A stretch of 51,801 nucleotides of DNA from Bacillota bacterium. GTDB taxonomy: Bacteria; Bacillota; Bacilli; Alicyclobacillales; SLC66. The translations under genes and the position numbers were made by a program. Below the pieces are notes generated by a model. It did no database searches. It was not told where the DNA came from and was given only the letters and a program-made list of their open reading frames with translations. The stretch spans positions 1 to 51,801 of the forward strand of contig JAKACV010000017.1 of the NCBI GenBank assembly GCA_021821085.1, in the 5' to 3' direction. Positions within the stretch are counted from its first letter, which is position 1, and each line of letters opens with the position of its first letter. This document shows positions 16,834-27,095 of the stretch, one piece after another.

Positions 16834-18192
16834 GTGAAAAATGTGTTGATCATCGCCCACGGATTTCCGCCGATTGGTGGTGTGGGCGTGCAACGCCCTT
16901 ATAAGTTCACTCAGTATCTTCCGGACTTGGGGTGGAATCCGATCGTTTTGACTCAAGTGGCTCGCTATAGCGCGACGTGGGATGAGTCGTTGCTCAACTT
17001 ATTGGAGCAACGTCATACCCCGATTTACCGTGCCCAAAATCCGATGATGACATTGCAGTATTATATGCACAAGCGCAAGAACCGCCGCGATCATGCGAGC
17101 TCTCTTAAGGTGGATCGAACGATCGCACAGTCAGTTGCCGCTGAGGGACAAAGCGCCAGAAGGAAGATGATTCGCCTTCTTAAGGGGTTGCGCGATCAGT
17201 TGTTGATTCCTGATGCGGAAATTTTTTGGTTACCTTATGCCGTCGCTGTAGGATTACGTGCATTGCAATCGCACCCGATCGATGCGATTTATGCGACTTC
17301 GCCTCCGGAAACAAGTCTTTTGGTTGCGGCAATTTTAAGTCAGATGACAGGCGTACCACTAATCGCTGACTTTCGCGATCCTTGGGTTGCCAATTTGCAT
17401 CGTAAGGAATCAGGGTTTCGACACGCAATCGAGAAGCGGCTAGAAGGATTCGTTTTTGCTCGCGCGGCGCGCATCACCACTGTAACGGAGTCGTTTCGTG
17501 TTGCGTTTGCCACACGCTATCCGCAATACAGGGATAAAATTTTCGTGATTTCAAATGGATATGATGCAAGTGATCTTGAGTTACCAGGAGATATTGTGAA
17601 TTCAACGCATGAACGCATGCACATTTACTATGGAGGAATTCTCTATGAGAAACGGTCACCAACTGTTTTCTTATATGCCCTTGCACGTGTGCTTGAACAA
17701 CAGCCGAACATGCGCGATCACATTCGCGTCCAATTTGCTGGAGTGTTTGACTATCCAGGGAGATCTGCAAACCGCGAGTTGGTTGCAAAACTTGGCTTAG
17801 AAGATGTTGTCGAGGTGATTGGTTACGTTGCGCATGCAGATCATATGCGCTATATGGCACGTGCAGATTTGCTTCTTGTCATTGGCGATCAAACGCCTGA
17901 AGCGGCTGCATATGTTCCGGCAAAGGTATATGAATATCTAGGAAGCGGCAAGCCGATCTTGGGGTTGATTCACGTTGGTGAGGCGAGTTGGTTGGTGCAA
18001 GAGTGTGAAGCCGGACGTGTCGTGGATGTTCAGGATGAAGATGGGGCGGCCGATGTCATCCATTATTTCTACGAGACATGGGTGTCAGGTGAACTCGCGA
18101 ACTGGAAACACCATCCTTTAGCGAAAAAGTACGAGCGTAAGGAGCAAACTCATCTTCTTGCAGAACATCTTAACGCAATCGTTCGTCAGTGA
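16834..18192 (+). CDS. Glycosyltransferase, GT4-like (GT-B fold)
   Basis: 452 residues. The N-terminus (NVLIIAHGFPPIGGVGVQRP) shows the glycine-rich acceptor-side loop of GT-B enzymes, with LIADFRDPWVAN in the middle. The C-terminal donor site motif PAKVYEYLGSGKPILGL is typical of GT4 family proteins that add sugars to lipid-linked or surface glycans. GTG 16834 follows GAGGAGA at 16819-16825 and the start is 13 bp after the dehydrogenase stop, so they are co-transcribed. An open frame upstream overlaps the dehydrogenase and is not used. Donor and acceptor are unknown. Confidence 0.8.
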   Translation: MKNVLIIAHGFPPIGGVGVQRPYKFTQYLPDLGWNPIVLTQVARYSATWDESLLNLLEQRHTPIYRAQNPMMTLQYYMHKRKNRRDHASSLKVDRTIAQSVAAEGQSARRKMIRLLKGLRDQLLIPDAEIFWLPYAVAVGLRALQSHPIDAIYATSPPETSLLVAAILSQMTGVPLIADFRDPWVANLHRKESGFRHAIEKRLEGFVFARAARITTVTESFRVAFATRYPQYRDKIFVISNGYDASDLELPGDIVNSTHERMHIYYGGILYEKRSPTVFLYALARVLEQQPNMRDHIRVQFAGVFDYPGRSANRELVAKLGLEDVVEVIGYVAHADHMRYMARADLLLVIGDQTPEAAAYVPAKVYEYLGSGKPILGLIHVGEASWLVQECEAGRVVDVQDEDGAADVIHYFYETWVSGELANWKHHPLAKKYERKEQTHLLAEHLNAIVRQ

Positions 18193-18270
18193 TATGTAGA
18201 GCGTGTTACATAGACTTCCTCTTTATTCCTCGTTATTTCAGCCCCTATAGTGAAATCATAGTACTGTTGA

Positions 18271-18486
18271 TCACTTCGAGTCGTCTTCCTGTTTGATCGT
18301 ATATTGTTGGCGTGGTGTCCAACAGTTAAATTTCCATTTTGGCTGTGTTTCATAACCAAGTCGTGAGCACATAAAATGAACGCGATTTGCTTTGTGAATC
18401 GGTTTTATATGATAGCATGTGGCGCAAAAATGGACATCGCGTTCGCGCTGATCAAAGTGAGGAGCGGATGGAGAGCGATCGTGCAT
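18271..18486 (-). CDS. Small four-cysteine (zinc-ribbon-like) protein
   Basis: 71 residues from ATG 18486, chosen because AAGGAGG sits 8 nt upstream; an in-frame ATG 13 codons earlier lacks one. Cysteines at 21, 24, 40 and 55 (CATC then FMC and FNCW) could form a single structural zinc site. The stretch SRLGYETQPKWKFNCW looks conserved in style, but I do not recognise a named family. It is transcribed away from purB and shares the intergenic region holding the PurR-type boxes, so it may come under the same control. Function unknown. Confidence 0.6.
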   Translation of the reverse strand: MHDRSPSAPHFDQRERDVHFCATCYHIKPIHKANRVHFMCSRLGYETQPKWKFNCWTPRQQYTIKQEDDSK

Positions 18487-18544
18487 ATCGTTTTCCTCCT
18501 TCAATTGACATCTGAATTTCTGCATTATGGATAATAAGACAACA

Positions 18545-18587
18545 AGACACGAACGATAGTTATGACAGGCAAATTAACGTTCGTATT
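18545..18587 (+). promoter_or_regulatory. Pair of inverted PurR-type boxes upstream of purB
   Basis: Two inverted ACGAACG cores, at 18549-18555 and (as CGTTCGT) 18578-18584, have centres 29 bp apart. The right box read on the minus strand, AAATACGAACGTT, matches 11 of 13 positions of the B. subtilis PurBox AWWWCCGAACWWT; the left matches 9. They lie about 43-78 bp before the predicted transcription start, as for the B. subtilis pur operon. Two weaker CGAA-containing sites follow at 18601-18613 and 18649-18661. Confidence 0.65.
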
Positions 18588-18591
18588 TTCA

Positions 18592-18620
18592 TTGACCCTA
18601 GTGTCCGAAGTTGATAGACT
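18592..18620 (+). promoter_or_regulatory. purine operon promoter
   Basis: TTGACC (18592-18597), 17-bp spacer, TAGACT (18615-18620). The predicted transcript starts near 18627, leaving a leader of about 70 nt before purB, too short for a purine riboswitch. Confidence 0.6.
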
Positions 18621-18697
18621 GATGGTGAAGAAACTTACATGTATAGCATAACACGAACATAACCCATGTGTTTGTGGGTAGGAACGAGGGATTGCAA

Positions 18698-19996
18698 TTG
18701 ATCGAACGGTATTCGCTGCCTGAGATGGCTGCGATTTGGACATTGGAGAATCGCTATCATGCTTGGCTTGAAGTGGAGATTGCAGCGTGCGAAGCGTGGG
18801 CTGAATTAGACGTTATTCCACGAACGGATGTAGCGCTCATTCGGGCAAACGCTCGGGTGGATGTAGAACGTGCACTTGAGATTGAAAAGCAAACACGTCA
18901 CGATGTGGTGGCATTTACTCGTGCCGTATCAGAGACACTCGGTGCAGAGCGCAAATGGGTGCATTATGGCTTGACGAGTACTGATGTGGTGGATACGGCG
19001 CTTGGTGTGCAATTGAAACAGGCCAATGCACTACTATTGCAAAAGCTGCAGGAGTTGACGAATACGCTGCGAACACAGGCACTGCGCTACCGCGATACGG
19101 TTATGATGGGGCGCACGCATGGCGTACATGCAGAACCGACTACGTTTGGACTCAAGTTAGCACTATATTACGCAGAAATGGTACGCAATTTGGATCGCTT
19201 CGCGCATGCGAGTGAAACGGTGCGTTATGGTAAACTTTCTGGCGCTGTTGGAACCTACGCCAATATTGACCCGCGCGTGGAGGAAATTGTTTGTGAGCGC
19301 CTCGGATTAAAGCCTGCGCCGATCTCGACGCAGACTTTACAGCGAGACCGTCACGCAGAATATATGGCGACTCTTGCTTTGATTGGCACTACGCTTGATA
19401 AGATTGCAACAGAAATACGTGCACTGCAAAAAACGGAGATTCGCGAAGTGGAAGAACCGTTCTACGCGGGACAAAAGGGTTCTTCCGCGATGCCTCACAA
19501 ACGAAATCCTGTGACTTGTGAACAGATCTCTGGACTTTCACGCATATTGCGAGGCAACATGGTGGCCGCTTATGAGGATGTTGTGTTGTGGCATGAAAGG
19601 GATATTTCACACTCGTCTGTGGAACGTGTGATTCTTCCTGACAGTACAATTTTGCTCCATTATTTACTGCACAAAATGAATCATATTCTCGCGAATTTAA
19701 CTGTATTCCCGGAAAACATGAAACGCAATATGAATCGGACGTTCGGCCTTATTTATTCACAACGGGTACTTCTTGCACTCGTAGAGCACGGAGTGGCACG
19801 CGAGGAAGCGTATGATGCTGTACAAGCAAAGGCGATGCAGGCTTGGGAACAACAGCGGCCATTTCGTGAATTGATCGAAGAGGTTCCCCTCGTGCAACAA
19901 TATCTTTCCGCACAGAAGTTGGACGCGTGTTTTGATTACTCTTTTCACTTACAGCACGTTGAGATGATTTTTGAACGACTCGGTATCAAAGAGTAA
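18698..19996 (+). CDS. purB: Adenylosuccinate lyase
   Basis: Catalyses two fumarate-releasing steps: SAICAR to AICAR in IMP synthesis and adenylosuccinate to AMP. The family signature [10 protein letters not shown] is present, as are the active-site blocks TSTDVVDTA and [17 protein letters not shown] 18698 gives 432 residues beginning [14 protein letters not shown], the normal N-terminus, 7 nt behind GAGGG; a TTG two codons earlier is less likely. It is the first gene of the purine operon here, where B. subtilis has purE and purK ahead of it. Confidence 0.97.
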   Translation: MIERYSLPEMAAIWTLENRYHAWLEVEIAACEAWAELDVIPRTDVALIRANARVDVERALEIEKQTRHDVVAFTRAVSETLGAERKWVHYGLTSTDVVDTALGVQLKQANALLLQKLQELTNTLRTQALRYRDTVMMGRTHGVHAEPTTFGLKLALYYAEMVRNLDRFAHASETVRYGKLSGAVGTYANIDPRVEEIVCERLGLKPAPISTQTLQRDRHAEYMATLALIGTTLDKIATEIRALQKTEIREVEEPFYAGQKGSSAMPHKRNPVTCEQISGLSRILRGNMVAAYEDVVLWHERDISHSSVERVILPDSTILLHYLLHKMNHILANLTVFPENMKRNMNRTFGLIYSQRVLLALVEHGVAREEAYDAVQAKAMQAWEQQRPFRELIEEVPLVQQYLSAQKLDACFDYSFHLQHVEMIFERLGIKE

Positions 19997-20045
19997 TAGG
20001 AGAACGTGTTTCACAGAGAGAGTATGCGAGATGGAGGAGACTGCT

Positions 20046-20756
20046 ATGCAAAAAGGTCGGATGATATACGAAGGAAAAGCAAAACGCGTCTATGAGTGTG
20101 AACGGGACGATGCGTATATTGTTGAATTTAAAGATGATGCGACCGCCTTTAACGGGCAAAAGAAGGGCTCCATTGCGAAAAAGGGACAATACAACAACGC
20201 AATTAGCGCTATTTTTTTCGATTGGGTTCAAAAAGAGGGGATTGTTACACACTATCTGGATACGCTCTCTGAGCGTGAGATGCTAGTGAAAAAGGTGCGT
20301 ATCATCCCTGTCGAAGTCGTCACGCGCAATGTCGTAGCGGGGACACTCGCCAAGCGTGTAGGGCTTGCAGAAGGAGTTGAACTCGCACAAACAGTTGTAG
20401 AATTTTACTTAAAGGACGACGAGCTTGGAGATCCATTGATTAATCGGTCGCATGCGGTGGCGCTTGGCATTGCAACGCGAGAGGAGTTGGATCATTTAGA
20501 AGAGACGGCACTCAAAATTAATCGGATTTTACGCAACCATTTAAACGATAAAGGTTTATTGCTTGTTGACTTTAAATTAGAGTTCGGCGTGACGCAAGAG
20601 GGAGAGATTGTTTTAGCAGATGAGATTTCTCCAGATACCTGCCGGTTTTGGGATGCACAGACAAAAGAAAAGTTAGATAAAGACCGATTTCGCCGCGATT
20701 TAGGACGGGTAGAAGAAGCTTATCAGGAGATTTTGCAGCGAATTCAACAGGAGTAG
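20046..20756 (+). CDS. purC: SAICAR synthetase
   Basis: Phosphoribosylaminoimidazole-succinocarboxamide synthase joins CAIR and aspartate using ATP. 236 residues, the bacterial length. [11 protein letters not shown] at the N-terminus, [15 protein letters not shown] in the middle and [11 protein letters not shown] then [14 protein letters not shown] are family landmarks. ATG 20046 follows GGAGGA (20035-20040). It lies 49 bp after purB and 47 bp before purS, within the operon. Confidence 0.97.
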   Translation: MQKGRMIYEGKAKRVYECERDDAYIVEFKDDATAFNGQKKGSIAKKGQYNNAISAIFFDWVQKEGIVTHYLDTLSEREMLVKKVRIIPVEVVTRNVVAGTLAKRVGLAEGVELAQTVVEFYLKDDELGDPLINRSHAVALGIATREELDHLEETALKINRILRNHLNDKGLLLVDFKLEFGVTQEGEIVLADEISPDTCRFWDAQTKEKLDKDRFRRDLGRVEEAYQEILQRIQQE

Positions 20757-20803
20757 CTATCGTTACACGGGCTGCTGTTTGTCATTGTTGAGGAGGAAGA
20801 ACG

Positions 20804-21055
20804 TTGGATTTCTTGGCGAAAATTTATATTACGTTAAAAGAGAGTGTTCTTGATCCGCAAGGAACGGCCGTTACGCATGCACTGCACACCCTGCACTATC
20901 GCACAGTCAGTGACGTCCGTGTAGGAAAGTATATGGAGGTTACGCTATCTGCAGCATCAACGGAAGAAGCCAGCACTTTGATTCGCGGCATGTGTGATGA
21001 CTTATTAACCAATCCTGTCATTGAAAAGTACACGTATGAATTGGTGGAGGCGTGA
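20804..21055 (+). CDS. purS: FGAM synthetase subunit PurS
   Basis: 83-residue bridging subunit of the three-part phosphoribosylformylglycinamidine synthase (PurS-PurQ-PurL) of Gram-positives and archaea. [22 protein letters not shown] is the family opening and [10 protein letters not shown] the usual end. TTG 20804 follows GAGGAGG. Its stop is 2 bp before the purQ ATG. Confidence 0.95.
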   Translation: MDFLAKIYITLKESVLDPQGTAVTHALHTLHYRTVSDVRVGKYMEVTLSAASTEEASTLIRGMCDDLLTNPVIEKYTYELVEA

Positions 21056-21057
21056 TC

Positions 21058-21750
21058 ATGAAATGTGCTGTGATCCAGTTTCCAGGGAGTAATTGTGACG
21101 TTGACGCATTGAAGGCCATCGAGGAAACAACCTCACAACCAGTTGATCTCGTGTGGCACACAGCAAGGGATCTCTCGTCGTATGATCTGATTGTCGTGCC
21201 CGGGGGATTTTCTTATGGTGACTATCTGCGGGCAGGGGCGATCGCTAAATTTGCTCCAGCGATGAAGGAAGTTGAGAAAGCTGCCGCGGATGGGAGATTT
21301 GTTCTTGGGATTTGCAATGGATTTCAGGTCTTGACGGAATCAGGCTTACTTGAAGGTGCTTTGCGACGTAATGACTCCTTGCAATTTCGCTGTGAGATGA
21401 CTGAACTTGTGGTGGCAAATCATCATACGGCGTTTACGCGTCACTACGCTGTGGGCGAACGAATTGTGATTCCAATTGCACATGGCGAAGGGAATTATTA
21501 TGCGGACGAACAGACGTTAAAAAAATTAAAAAAACACGGACAAATTGTGTTTCGTTATGCCAAAGAACATAATCCAAATGGGTCTGTAGATGATATTGCA
21601 GGAATTGTCAATGAACGTGGCAATGTGCTTGGGATGATGCCTCATCCAGAGCGAGCGATTCACTCGCGACTTGGGAGCGCGGATGGGCGACGGCTGTTTA
21701 CATCGATCTTAGAGGTTTGGGGGGAGACGCATGCCGCAATCCAGTCCTAG
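21058..21750 (+). CDS. purQ: FGAM synthetase glutaminase subunit PurQ
   Basis: Supplies ammonia from glutamine for FGAR amidation. 230 residues; the class I amidotransferase nucleophile is in [10 protein letters not shown] and the His-Glu pair in [11 protein letters not shown] 21058 ([18 protein letters not shown]) is 7 nt behind GGAGG; a GTG two codons earlier overlaps the purS stop and is less likely. The 3' end overlaps purL by 20 bp, implying translational coupling that would help assemble the complex. Confidence 0.96.
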   Translation: MKCAVIQFPGSNCDVDALKAIEETTSQPVDLVWHTARDLSSYDLIVVPGGFSYGDYLRAGAIAKFAPAMKEVEKAAADGRFVLGICNGFQVLTESGLLEGALRRNDSLQFRCEMTELVVANHHTAFTRHYAVGERIVIPIAHGEGNYYADEQTLKKLKKHGQIVFRYAKEHNPNGSVDDIAGIVNERGNVLGMMPHPERAIHSRLGSADGRRLFTSILEVWGETHAAIQS

Positions 21751-24025
21751 TCAACACGTAGCGTTGGCGTCCGCTCGCACAGTGAAGGAAGAGAAAATCT
21801 ATCGTACATTTGGTCTCACAGACGCAGAATATGAGCACATCGTAGAACTGCTCGGGCGCGAACCAAACTACGTTGAAGCGGGCATTTTTAGCGTTATGTG
21901 GTCTGAACACTGCAGTTATAAGAGCTCACGCAAGGTTTTGCGTCGATTTCCGACACGGGGTCCGCAAGTTTTGCAAGGTCCTGGCGAAAATGCGGGAATT
22001 GTCGATATTGGGGATGGCATGGCAGTTGCATTTAAAATCGAAAGTCACAACCACCCGACGGCAATCGAACCGTATCAAGGGGCTGCAACAGGTGTTGGTG
22101 GAATTATCCGCGATGTATTTACGATGGGGGCAAGACCCATTGCATTGCTTAACAGTTTGCGATTTGGGGAATTAGATGATGCACACACACGATATTTGTT
22201 TGCGGAGTCGGTGGCGGGAATTGGCGGCTATGGCAATTGCATTGGCATTCCGACTGTAGGTGGCGAAGTGGTGTTTGACAATCGTTATCAACATAATCCA
22301 CTCGTCAATGCGATGTGTGTCGGTCTCATGACGCATGAGGAGATCGCGACAGGGAGTGCGAGTGGTGTGGGGAATCCTGTGTTGATTGTGGGAACCCGAA
22401 CGGGGCGTGATGGAATCCACGGCGCAACGTTTGCTTCGGCTGAAGATCCACATGCAAAAGAGCGTTCGGCTGTTCAAGTTGGAGATCCATTTATGGAAAA
22501 ATTGTTACTTGAGGCTTGTCTAGAGTTGATTGCTACGGGGAAGGTTGTTGGCATTCAAGATATGGGGGCGGCTGGACTGACATCCTCTTCGGCAGAGATG
22601 GCAAGTCGCGCAGGAAGCGGGCTCACGATTGATGTCACGCTGGTTCCGTGTCGCGAGACAGAAATGAATTCATATGAGATCATGCTCTCTGAGTCCCAAG
22701 AACGAATGCTTGTGGTCATGCAACAAGGTGAAGAAGATCTTGCGAAACAGATTTTTGAAAAGTGGGATTTGCAAGCCACGGTAATTGGTCGGGTAACAAC
22801 GGATGGGATGTTACGCGTGCTAGAAAAGGGCATTGTTGCGGCAGAAATCCCTGTGTCAGCACTTGTCGATGAGGCGCCTGTATTAGACCGTTTAGCACTG
22901 CGACCTGCCTATCTAGACGAGTTGGACGAGAACGGCCCCTTGTTCGTTGAGTCAGAGGATTTTGCAGAACAGTTATATGCTCTTTTAGCGCGTCCAACGA
23001 TTGCAAGTAAGGAATGGGTTTATGATCAGTATGATTCGATGGTGCGAACGGAGACATTTGTTCGTCCTGGTTCTGATGCGGCAGTCGTGGGGATTCCAGG
23101 GACGCAAAAGGCCATCGCTATCGTTACGGATGGTAACGGACGCCACGTCTATCTCGATCCCTATACGGGAGGCGTGCGTGCGGTCGCTGAAGCGGCACGT
23201 AACATTGTGTGTAGCGGAGCACAACCGCTGGCCGTGACCGATTGTCTAAACTATGGCAATCCAGAGAAACCAGAAATTTTCTACCAACTCGAGCGTTCCG
23301 CAGATGGATTATCGGTTGCTTGTGAGGCATTTAAGACTCCTGTGATCAGTGGAAATGTCTCGTTGTATAACGAATCTCATGGCGTCGATATCTATCCAAC
23401 ACCAGTCATTGGCATGGTGGGATTGCTTGAAGACCGCGATCAACTGATTACCTCAGATTGGAAAGCGGATGGTGATGAGATCTATGTACTTGGAGATCTG
23501 GAGCGCGCGCAAAAAGCAGGTCTTGGTGGATCCGAATATCTTTTTGTGAAACAACCAGAGCAAGCGTTGCACTATCGCCTGCCAGAATTTGATTTAAAGG
23601 CTGAGGTTGCACTGCAAGCATGTATGTTGAGTCTTGCCAAACAAGGGCTTGTTCAATCTGCTCACGATGTGTCGGATGGAGGATTGCTTGTCGCTTTAGC
23701 TGAGTCGGCGATTGCAGGAAACCTGGGTGCAAATATTCATTTGGATGCAGTAAGCGGCGTTGAACGATCCCTGCAATATCGCGAGGTACTATCTCTGATG
23801 TTTGGAGAAGGAGTAGGTCTGATCGTCATTACTGCAAAAGTCGGAATGACCGAAGCATTAGAACGAGCGGCAAGGGCGCACGAGGTTCCTATACGTCGGA
23901 TTGGCAATGTGTCAGTGTCTCCTGTTGTGCGTGTATCCATTCTTGATCGCCTTTATATACATGCACCAATTGAGCGACTTCAAGTAGCTTGGCGAGGAGC
24001 GATTGCATCATGGATGAGGCGCTAG
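21731..24025 (+). CDS. purL: FGAM synthetase large subunit (small-type PurL)
   Basis: 764 residues, the short PurL that needs PurS and Pur[46 protein letters not shown] and [25 protein letters not shown] mark the first ATP-binding half (in pieces along residues 50-230), and [18 protein letters not shown] the second. It performs the ATP-dependent amidation of FGAR to FGAM in the cytoplasm. It overlaps purQ at its start and purF at its end. Confidence 0.96.
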   Translation: MPQSSPSQHVALASARTVKEEKIYRTFGLTDAEYEHIVELLGREPNYVEAGIFSVMWSEHCSYKSSRKVLRRFPTRGPQVLQGPGENAGIVDIGDGMAVAFKIESHNHPTAIEPYQGAATGVGGIIRDVFTMGARPIALLNSLRFGELDDAHTRYLFAESVAGIGGYGNCIGIPTVGGEVVFDNRYQHNPLVNAMCVGLMTHEEIATGSASGVGNPVLIVGTRTGRDGIHGATFASAEDPHAKERSAVQVGDPFMEKLLLEACLELIATGKVVGIQDMGAAGLTSSSAEMASRAGSGLTIDVTLVPCRETEMNSYEIMLSESQERMLVVMQQGEEDLAKQIFEKWDLQATVIGRVTTDGMLRVLEKGIVAAEIPVSALVDEAPVLDRLALRPAYLDELDENGPLFVESEDFAEQLYALLARPTIASKEWVYDQYDSMVRTETFVRPGSDAAVVGIPGTQKAIAIVTDGNGRHVYLDPYTGGVRAVAEAARNIVCSGAQPLAVTDCLNYGNPEKPEIFYQLERSADGLSVACEAFKTPVISGNVSLYNESHGVDIYPTPVIGMVGLLEDRDQLITSDWKADGDEIYVLGDLERAQKAGLGGSEYLFVKQPEQALHYRLPEFDLKAEVALQACMLSLAKQGLVQSAHDVSDGGLLVALAESAIAGNLGANIHLDAVSGVERSLQYREVLSLMFGEGVGLIVITAKVGMTEALERAARAHEVPIRRIGNVSVSPVVRVSILDRLYIHAPIERLQVAWRGAIASWMRR

Positions 24026-25449
24026 ACGTATTTGACAAAATGCATGAGGAATGCGGCGTGTTTGGCATTTGGGGACATGAACAGGCGGCTCAACTCACCT
24101 ATTACGGCTTGTACGCATTGCAGCATAGAGGTCAAGAGAGCGCTGGGATTGCCGTGATTGATGGGCAATCAATGCACAGTCACCGAGGCATGGGCCTTGT
24201 TACGGAGGTATTTTTTGGTGATCGCTTGAAGACATTGCCTGGGTTTGCCGCGGTTGGACATGTACGTTACTCAACTACTGGGCAGAGTTCCATTCGCAAT
24301 GCACAACCGCTTGTCTTTGACTTTCGACAAGGCAATATCGCGCTTGCGCATAATGGAAATTTGGTTAACGCCAGGCAAATTCGCGATATTTTGGAGCATC
24401 AAGGAAGCATTTTTCAATCAACCAGTGACACGGAAGTTGTGGCACATCTGATTGCTCGGGGAATGTATAAAACAATCCCCGAGAATGTACGCGACAGCAT
24501 GTCTATGTTAAAAGGTGGCTACGCATTTATCATTCTGACTGACCATGAACTGATCGCTATGCGTGATCCGCAAGGCCTGCGTCCGATGGCGCTCGGACAA
24601 TTGGATGGTGCCTACGTGGTCGCCTCGGAGACATGTGCATTTAATACAATTGGGGCGACGTTTATTCGCGACATTGAACCTGGGGAAATGGTTATCATTG
24701 ACGAGAAGGGACTACATGCGGAGCGTTTTTCTGAAACTTCGCACAAAGCGCTTTGTACCTTTGAATATATCTATTTTGCTCGTCCTGATAGCGATATAGA
24801 TGGATTCAATGTGCATATGGTACGTAAGCAGTTAGGCAAGCTTCTTGCTCATGAGGCACCCGTCGAGGCTGACGTGGTGATTGGTGTGCCTGATTCGAGC
24901 ATCTCGGCGGCCATTGGCTATGCGGAGGAAGCGCATTTACCGTATGAAATTGGATTAATTAAAAATAAGTATAGTGGTCGTACGTTTATTCAACCGTCGC
25001 AAGAATTGCGCAGTCTAGGTGTTCGACTAAAACTCAGTGCTGTTAAAAAAATTGTGGCAGGTAAGCGGGTTGTGATGGTGGATGACTCGCTTGTTCGAGG
25101 AACGACAAGCGCGCGACTCGTTAGCCTTTTGCGTGAAGCGGGGGCAACGGAAGTGCATGTCCGCATTTCCTCGCCGCCAGTTCGCCATTCATGTTTCTAT
25201 GGGATCGATACTTCGGCGCGAGAAGAATTGATTGCAGCACAGCATTCGATTGTGGAAATTCAGGAATTTATCGGAGCAGATAGCTTAGCGTATATGGAAG
25301 AAGCGACGATGCTCTCTGCTTTTGGAGTAAAAATGAGTGAGAAACACGGATTTTGCAATGCATGCTTTACTGGGATGTATCCTACAGAGATTTATCAGAG
25401 CACAAAAACGATTCTCGAAGAACGGGGTAAACAACCTGTAGAAAGGTAG
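24010..25449 (+). CDS. purF: Amidophosphoribosyltransferase (Fe-S type)
   Basis: First committed step: PRPP plus glutamine to phosphoribosylamine. ATG 24010 gives 479 residues with a short propeptide ([14 protein letters not shown]) before the nucleophile Cys15 ([10 protein letters not shown]), as in B. subtilis. The phosphoribosyl site is [13 protein letters not shown]. Four cysteines match the B. subtilis [4Fe-4S] ligands: [18 protein letters not shown] and GFCNACF. An oxygen-sensitive cluster and AMP/GMP feedback are therefore expected. Its start lies inside the purL end (16-bp overlap). Confidence 0.96.
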   Translation: MDEALDVFDKMHEECGVFGIWGHEQAAQLTYYGLYALQHRGQESAGIAVIDGQSMHSHRGMGLVTEVFFGDRLKTLPGFAAVGHVRYSTTGQSSIRNAQPLVFDFRQGNIALAHNGNLVNARQIRDILEHQGSIFQSTSDTEVVAHLIARGMYKTIPENVRDSMSMLKGGYAFIILTDHELIAMRDPQGLRPMALGQLDGAYVVASETCAFNTIGATFIRDIEPGEMVIIDEKGLHAERFSETSHKALCTFEYIYFARPDSDIDGFNVHMVRKQLGKLLAHEAPVEADVVIGVPDSSISAAIGYAEEAHLPYEIGLIKNKYSGRTFIQPSQELRSLGVRLKLSAVKKIVAGKRVVMVDDSLVRGTTSARLVSLLREAGATEVHVRISSPPVRHSCFYGIDTSAREELIAAQHSIVEIQEFIGADSLAYMEEATMLSAFGVKMSEKHGFCNACFTGMYPTEIYQSTKTILEERGKQPVER

Positions 25450-25455
25450 GGTCGC

Positions 25456-26499
25456 ATGGCAGATTTGTATCGAGCGGCTGGAGTGGACATTGATGCGGGG
25501 AATGAAACAGTCGAACGTATCAAGCCACATGTGAAACGGACGCTACGCAAAGAGGTTTTGGGCAGTATTGGTTCATTTGGCGGTGGGTTTCTGTTGCCTA
25601 GTGACCGTTATCGCAATCCGGTGCTTGTCTCTGGAACGGATGGAGTTGGGACAAAATTAAAATTGGCTTTTGCGCTGGAACGGCACGATACCATTGGCAT
25701 TGATGCGGTCGCGATGTGTGTGAATGACATCTTGACAACTGGCGCAGAGCCACTCTTTTTCCTCGACTACTTTGCAACGGGAAAGTTACATCCACAAGTA
25801 GCAGAGCTTGTGGTCAAAGGCATCGCAGATGGGTGTGTGGCTGCAGGCGCTGCGCTGATTGGTGGAGAGACGGCTGAAATGCCTGGGATGTATGCGAACG
25901 GGGAATACGATATTGCTGGGTTTGCGGTGGGAGTCGCTGAACGCGAACAGATGATTGACGGTCAGCGTGTGCAACCAGGTGATCTCGTGATTGGCATGAG
26001 TTCTTCTGGTCCGCATTCAAACGGCTATTCGCTTATTCGAAAACTAATTGAGGATCATGGGCATTCCTATGATGAACCATTTGGCAATGAAGGACAAACA
26101 CTCGGCGAGGTACTGCTCACTCCAACAAAAATTTATGTAAAGCCGATCTTAGCACTGCTACCGTCTGATTCAATCCATGCCATGGCGCATATTACAGGCG
26201 GGGGGTTGTTTGAGAACATCCCACGCGTCTTACCAGAGGGAATGAGTTGTGTGATTGAACTTGGATCATGGCCTATACCGCCAATTTTCAAGTGGCTTCA
26301 AACCCTGCAAGAGATGGATGAGCAGACCCGCTATCGGACGTGGAATATGGGCATTGGTTATGTTTTACTCGTCGCACAAGATGATGCAAAGCGCATTGTG
26401 GAAGCACTTCGGGAACAGGGTGAGTCGGCGTTTGTGATTGGTCGGATTGAGTCGGGTGAGATAGGGGTTTCTTTTGTGGCTCATGAGGATGTGCGATGA
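25456..26499 (+). CDS. purM: AIR synthetase (phosphoribosylformylglycinamidine cyclo-ligase)
   Basis: Closes the imidazole ring, FGAM to AIR, with ATP. 347 residues. Landmarks: LVSGTDGVGTKLKLAF, CVNDILTTGAEPLFFLDY, LIGGETAEMPGMY and HITGGGLFENIPRVLP. ATG 25456 lies 6 bp after purF. The stop overlaps the start of purN by 4 bp. Confidence 0.96.
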   Translation: MADLYRAAGVDIDAGNETVERIKPHVKRTLRKEVLGSIGSFGGGFLLPSDRYRNPVLVSGTDGVGTKLKLAFALERHDTIGIDAVAMCVNDILTTGAEPLFFLDYFATGKLHPQVAELVVKGIADGCVAAGAALIGGETAEMPGMYANGEYDIAGFAVGVAEREQMIDGQRVQPGDLVIGMSSSGPHSNGYSLIRKLIEDHGHSYDEPFGNEGQTLGEVLLTPTKIYVKPILALLPSDSIHAMAHITGGGLFENIPRVLPEGMSCVIELGSWPIPPIFKWLQTLQEMDEQTRYRTWNMGIGYVLLVAQDDAKRIVEALREQGESAFVIGRIESGEIGVSFVAHEDVR

Positions 26500-27095
26500 A
26501 TCAGGTCAGAATTGCCGTATTTGCCTCTGGGGCAGGGACAAACTTTCAGCGGCTTGTAGAGAGCGAGCGTGCAGGTGAACTTGGTTACGGACACATTGTG
26601 CTATTGGTGAGTGATAAGCCAAGTTCTGGGGCTGTGACGGTTGCAAAGGCTGCGGGTATTGATATCTTCGCTCACACATATAAAGAGTTGTTGGGAAAAG
26701 ACGATTGGGAGCAGGCTGTGCTACTGGAATTAAAACAGTATGATATCCAACTCGTGGTGTTAGCTGGATATATGCGAATCGTCGGCACAAATCTTATTGA
26801 GGCATTCTCAAAACGTATGATTAACTTGCACCCCTCTTTTTTACCGGATTTCAAGGGTTTAGATGCAATTGGCCAGGCGCTTGAGGCGAATGTCGATCAA
26901 ACAGGTGTGACCGTGCACTATGTGGATGCGGATTTAGATGCGGGACCAATTATCGAACAAGAACGTGTACCTATTCACTCTGGTGACACGCACGAAGAAT
27001 TGACTCTGCGTATTCGGCGTGCAGAGCATGAGTTGCTGCCGCGCGTTGTAAAACAGTGGTGCGAAAGGGAGATCGAATCATGGCAAGAGCGTTAA
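26496..27095 (+). CDS. purN: Glycinamide ribonucleotide formyltransferase
   Basis: Transfers formyl from 10-formyl-THF to GAR. 199 residues, starting RIAVFASGAGTNFQRLVE. The catalytic Asn-His-Asp set is visible: NLHPSFLPDFKGLDAIGQAL and HYVDADLDAGPII. The family usually reads HPSLLPxFxGxxA, so the sequence is a near match. It overlaps purM and runs 16 bp into purH. Confidence 0.95.
   Translation: MNQVRIAVFASGAGTNFQRLVESERAGELGYGHIVLLVSDKPSSGAVTVAKAAGIDIFAHTYKELLGKDDWEQAVLLELKQYDIQLVVLAGYMRIVGTNLIEAFSKRMINLHPSFLPDFKGLDAIGQALEANVDQTGVTVHYVDADLDAGPIIEQERVPIHSGDTHEELTLRIRRAEHELLPRVVKQWCEREIESWQER

Noticed and set aside
16834-18192. Reading the CapK-like, dehydrogenase and glycosyltransferase patch as a complete capsule cluster
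   Set aside because: No flippase, polymerase, chain-length regulator or initiating transferase is present, so only a partial glycan patch can be supported.
18236-18257. ATTTCA/TGAAAT inverted repeat after the glycosyltransferase as a terminator
   Set aside because: Only a 6-bp AT-rich stem without a T-tract; too weak to claim.
18627-18697. A purine riboswitch in the purB leader
   Set aside because: The predicted leader is about 70 nt and shows no conserved aptamer core or following terminator; PurR-type boxes explain control better.
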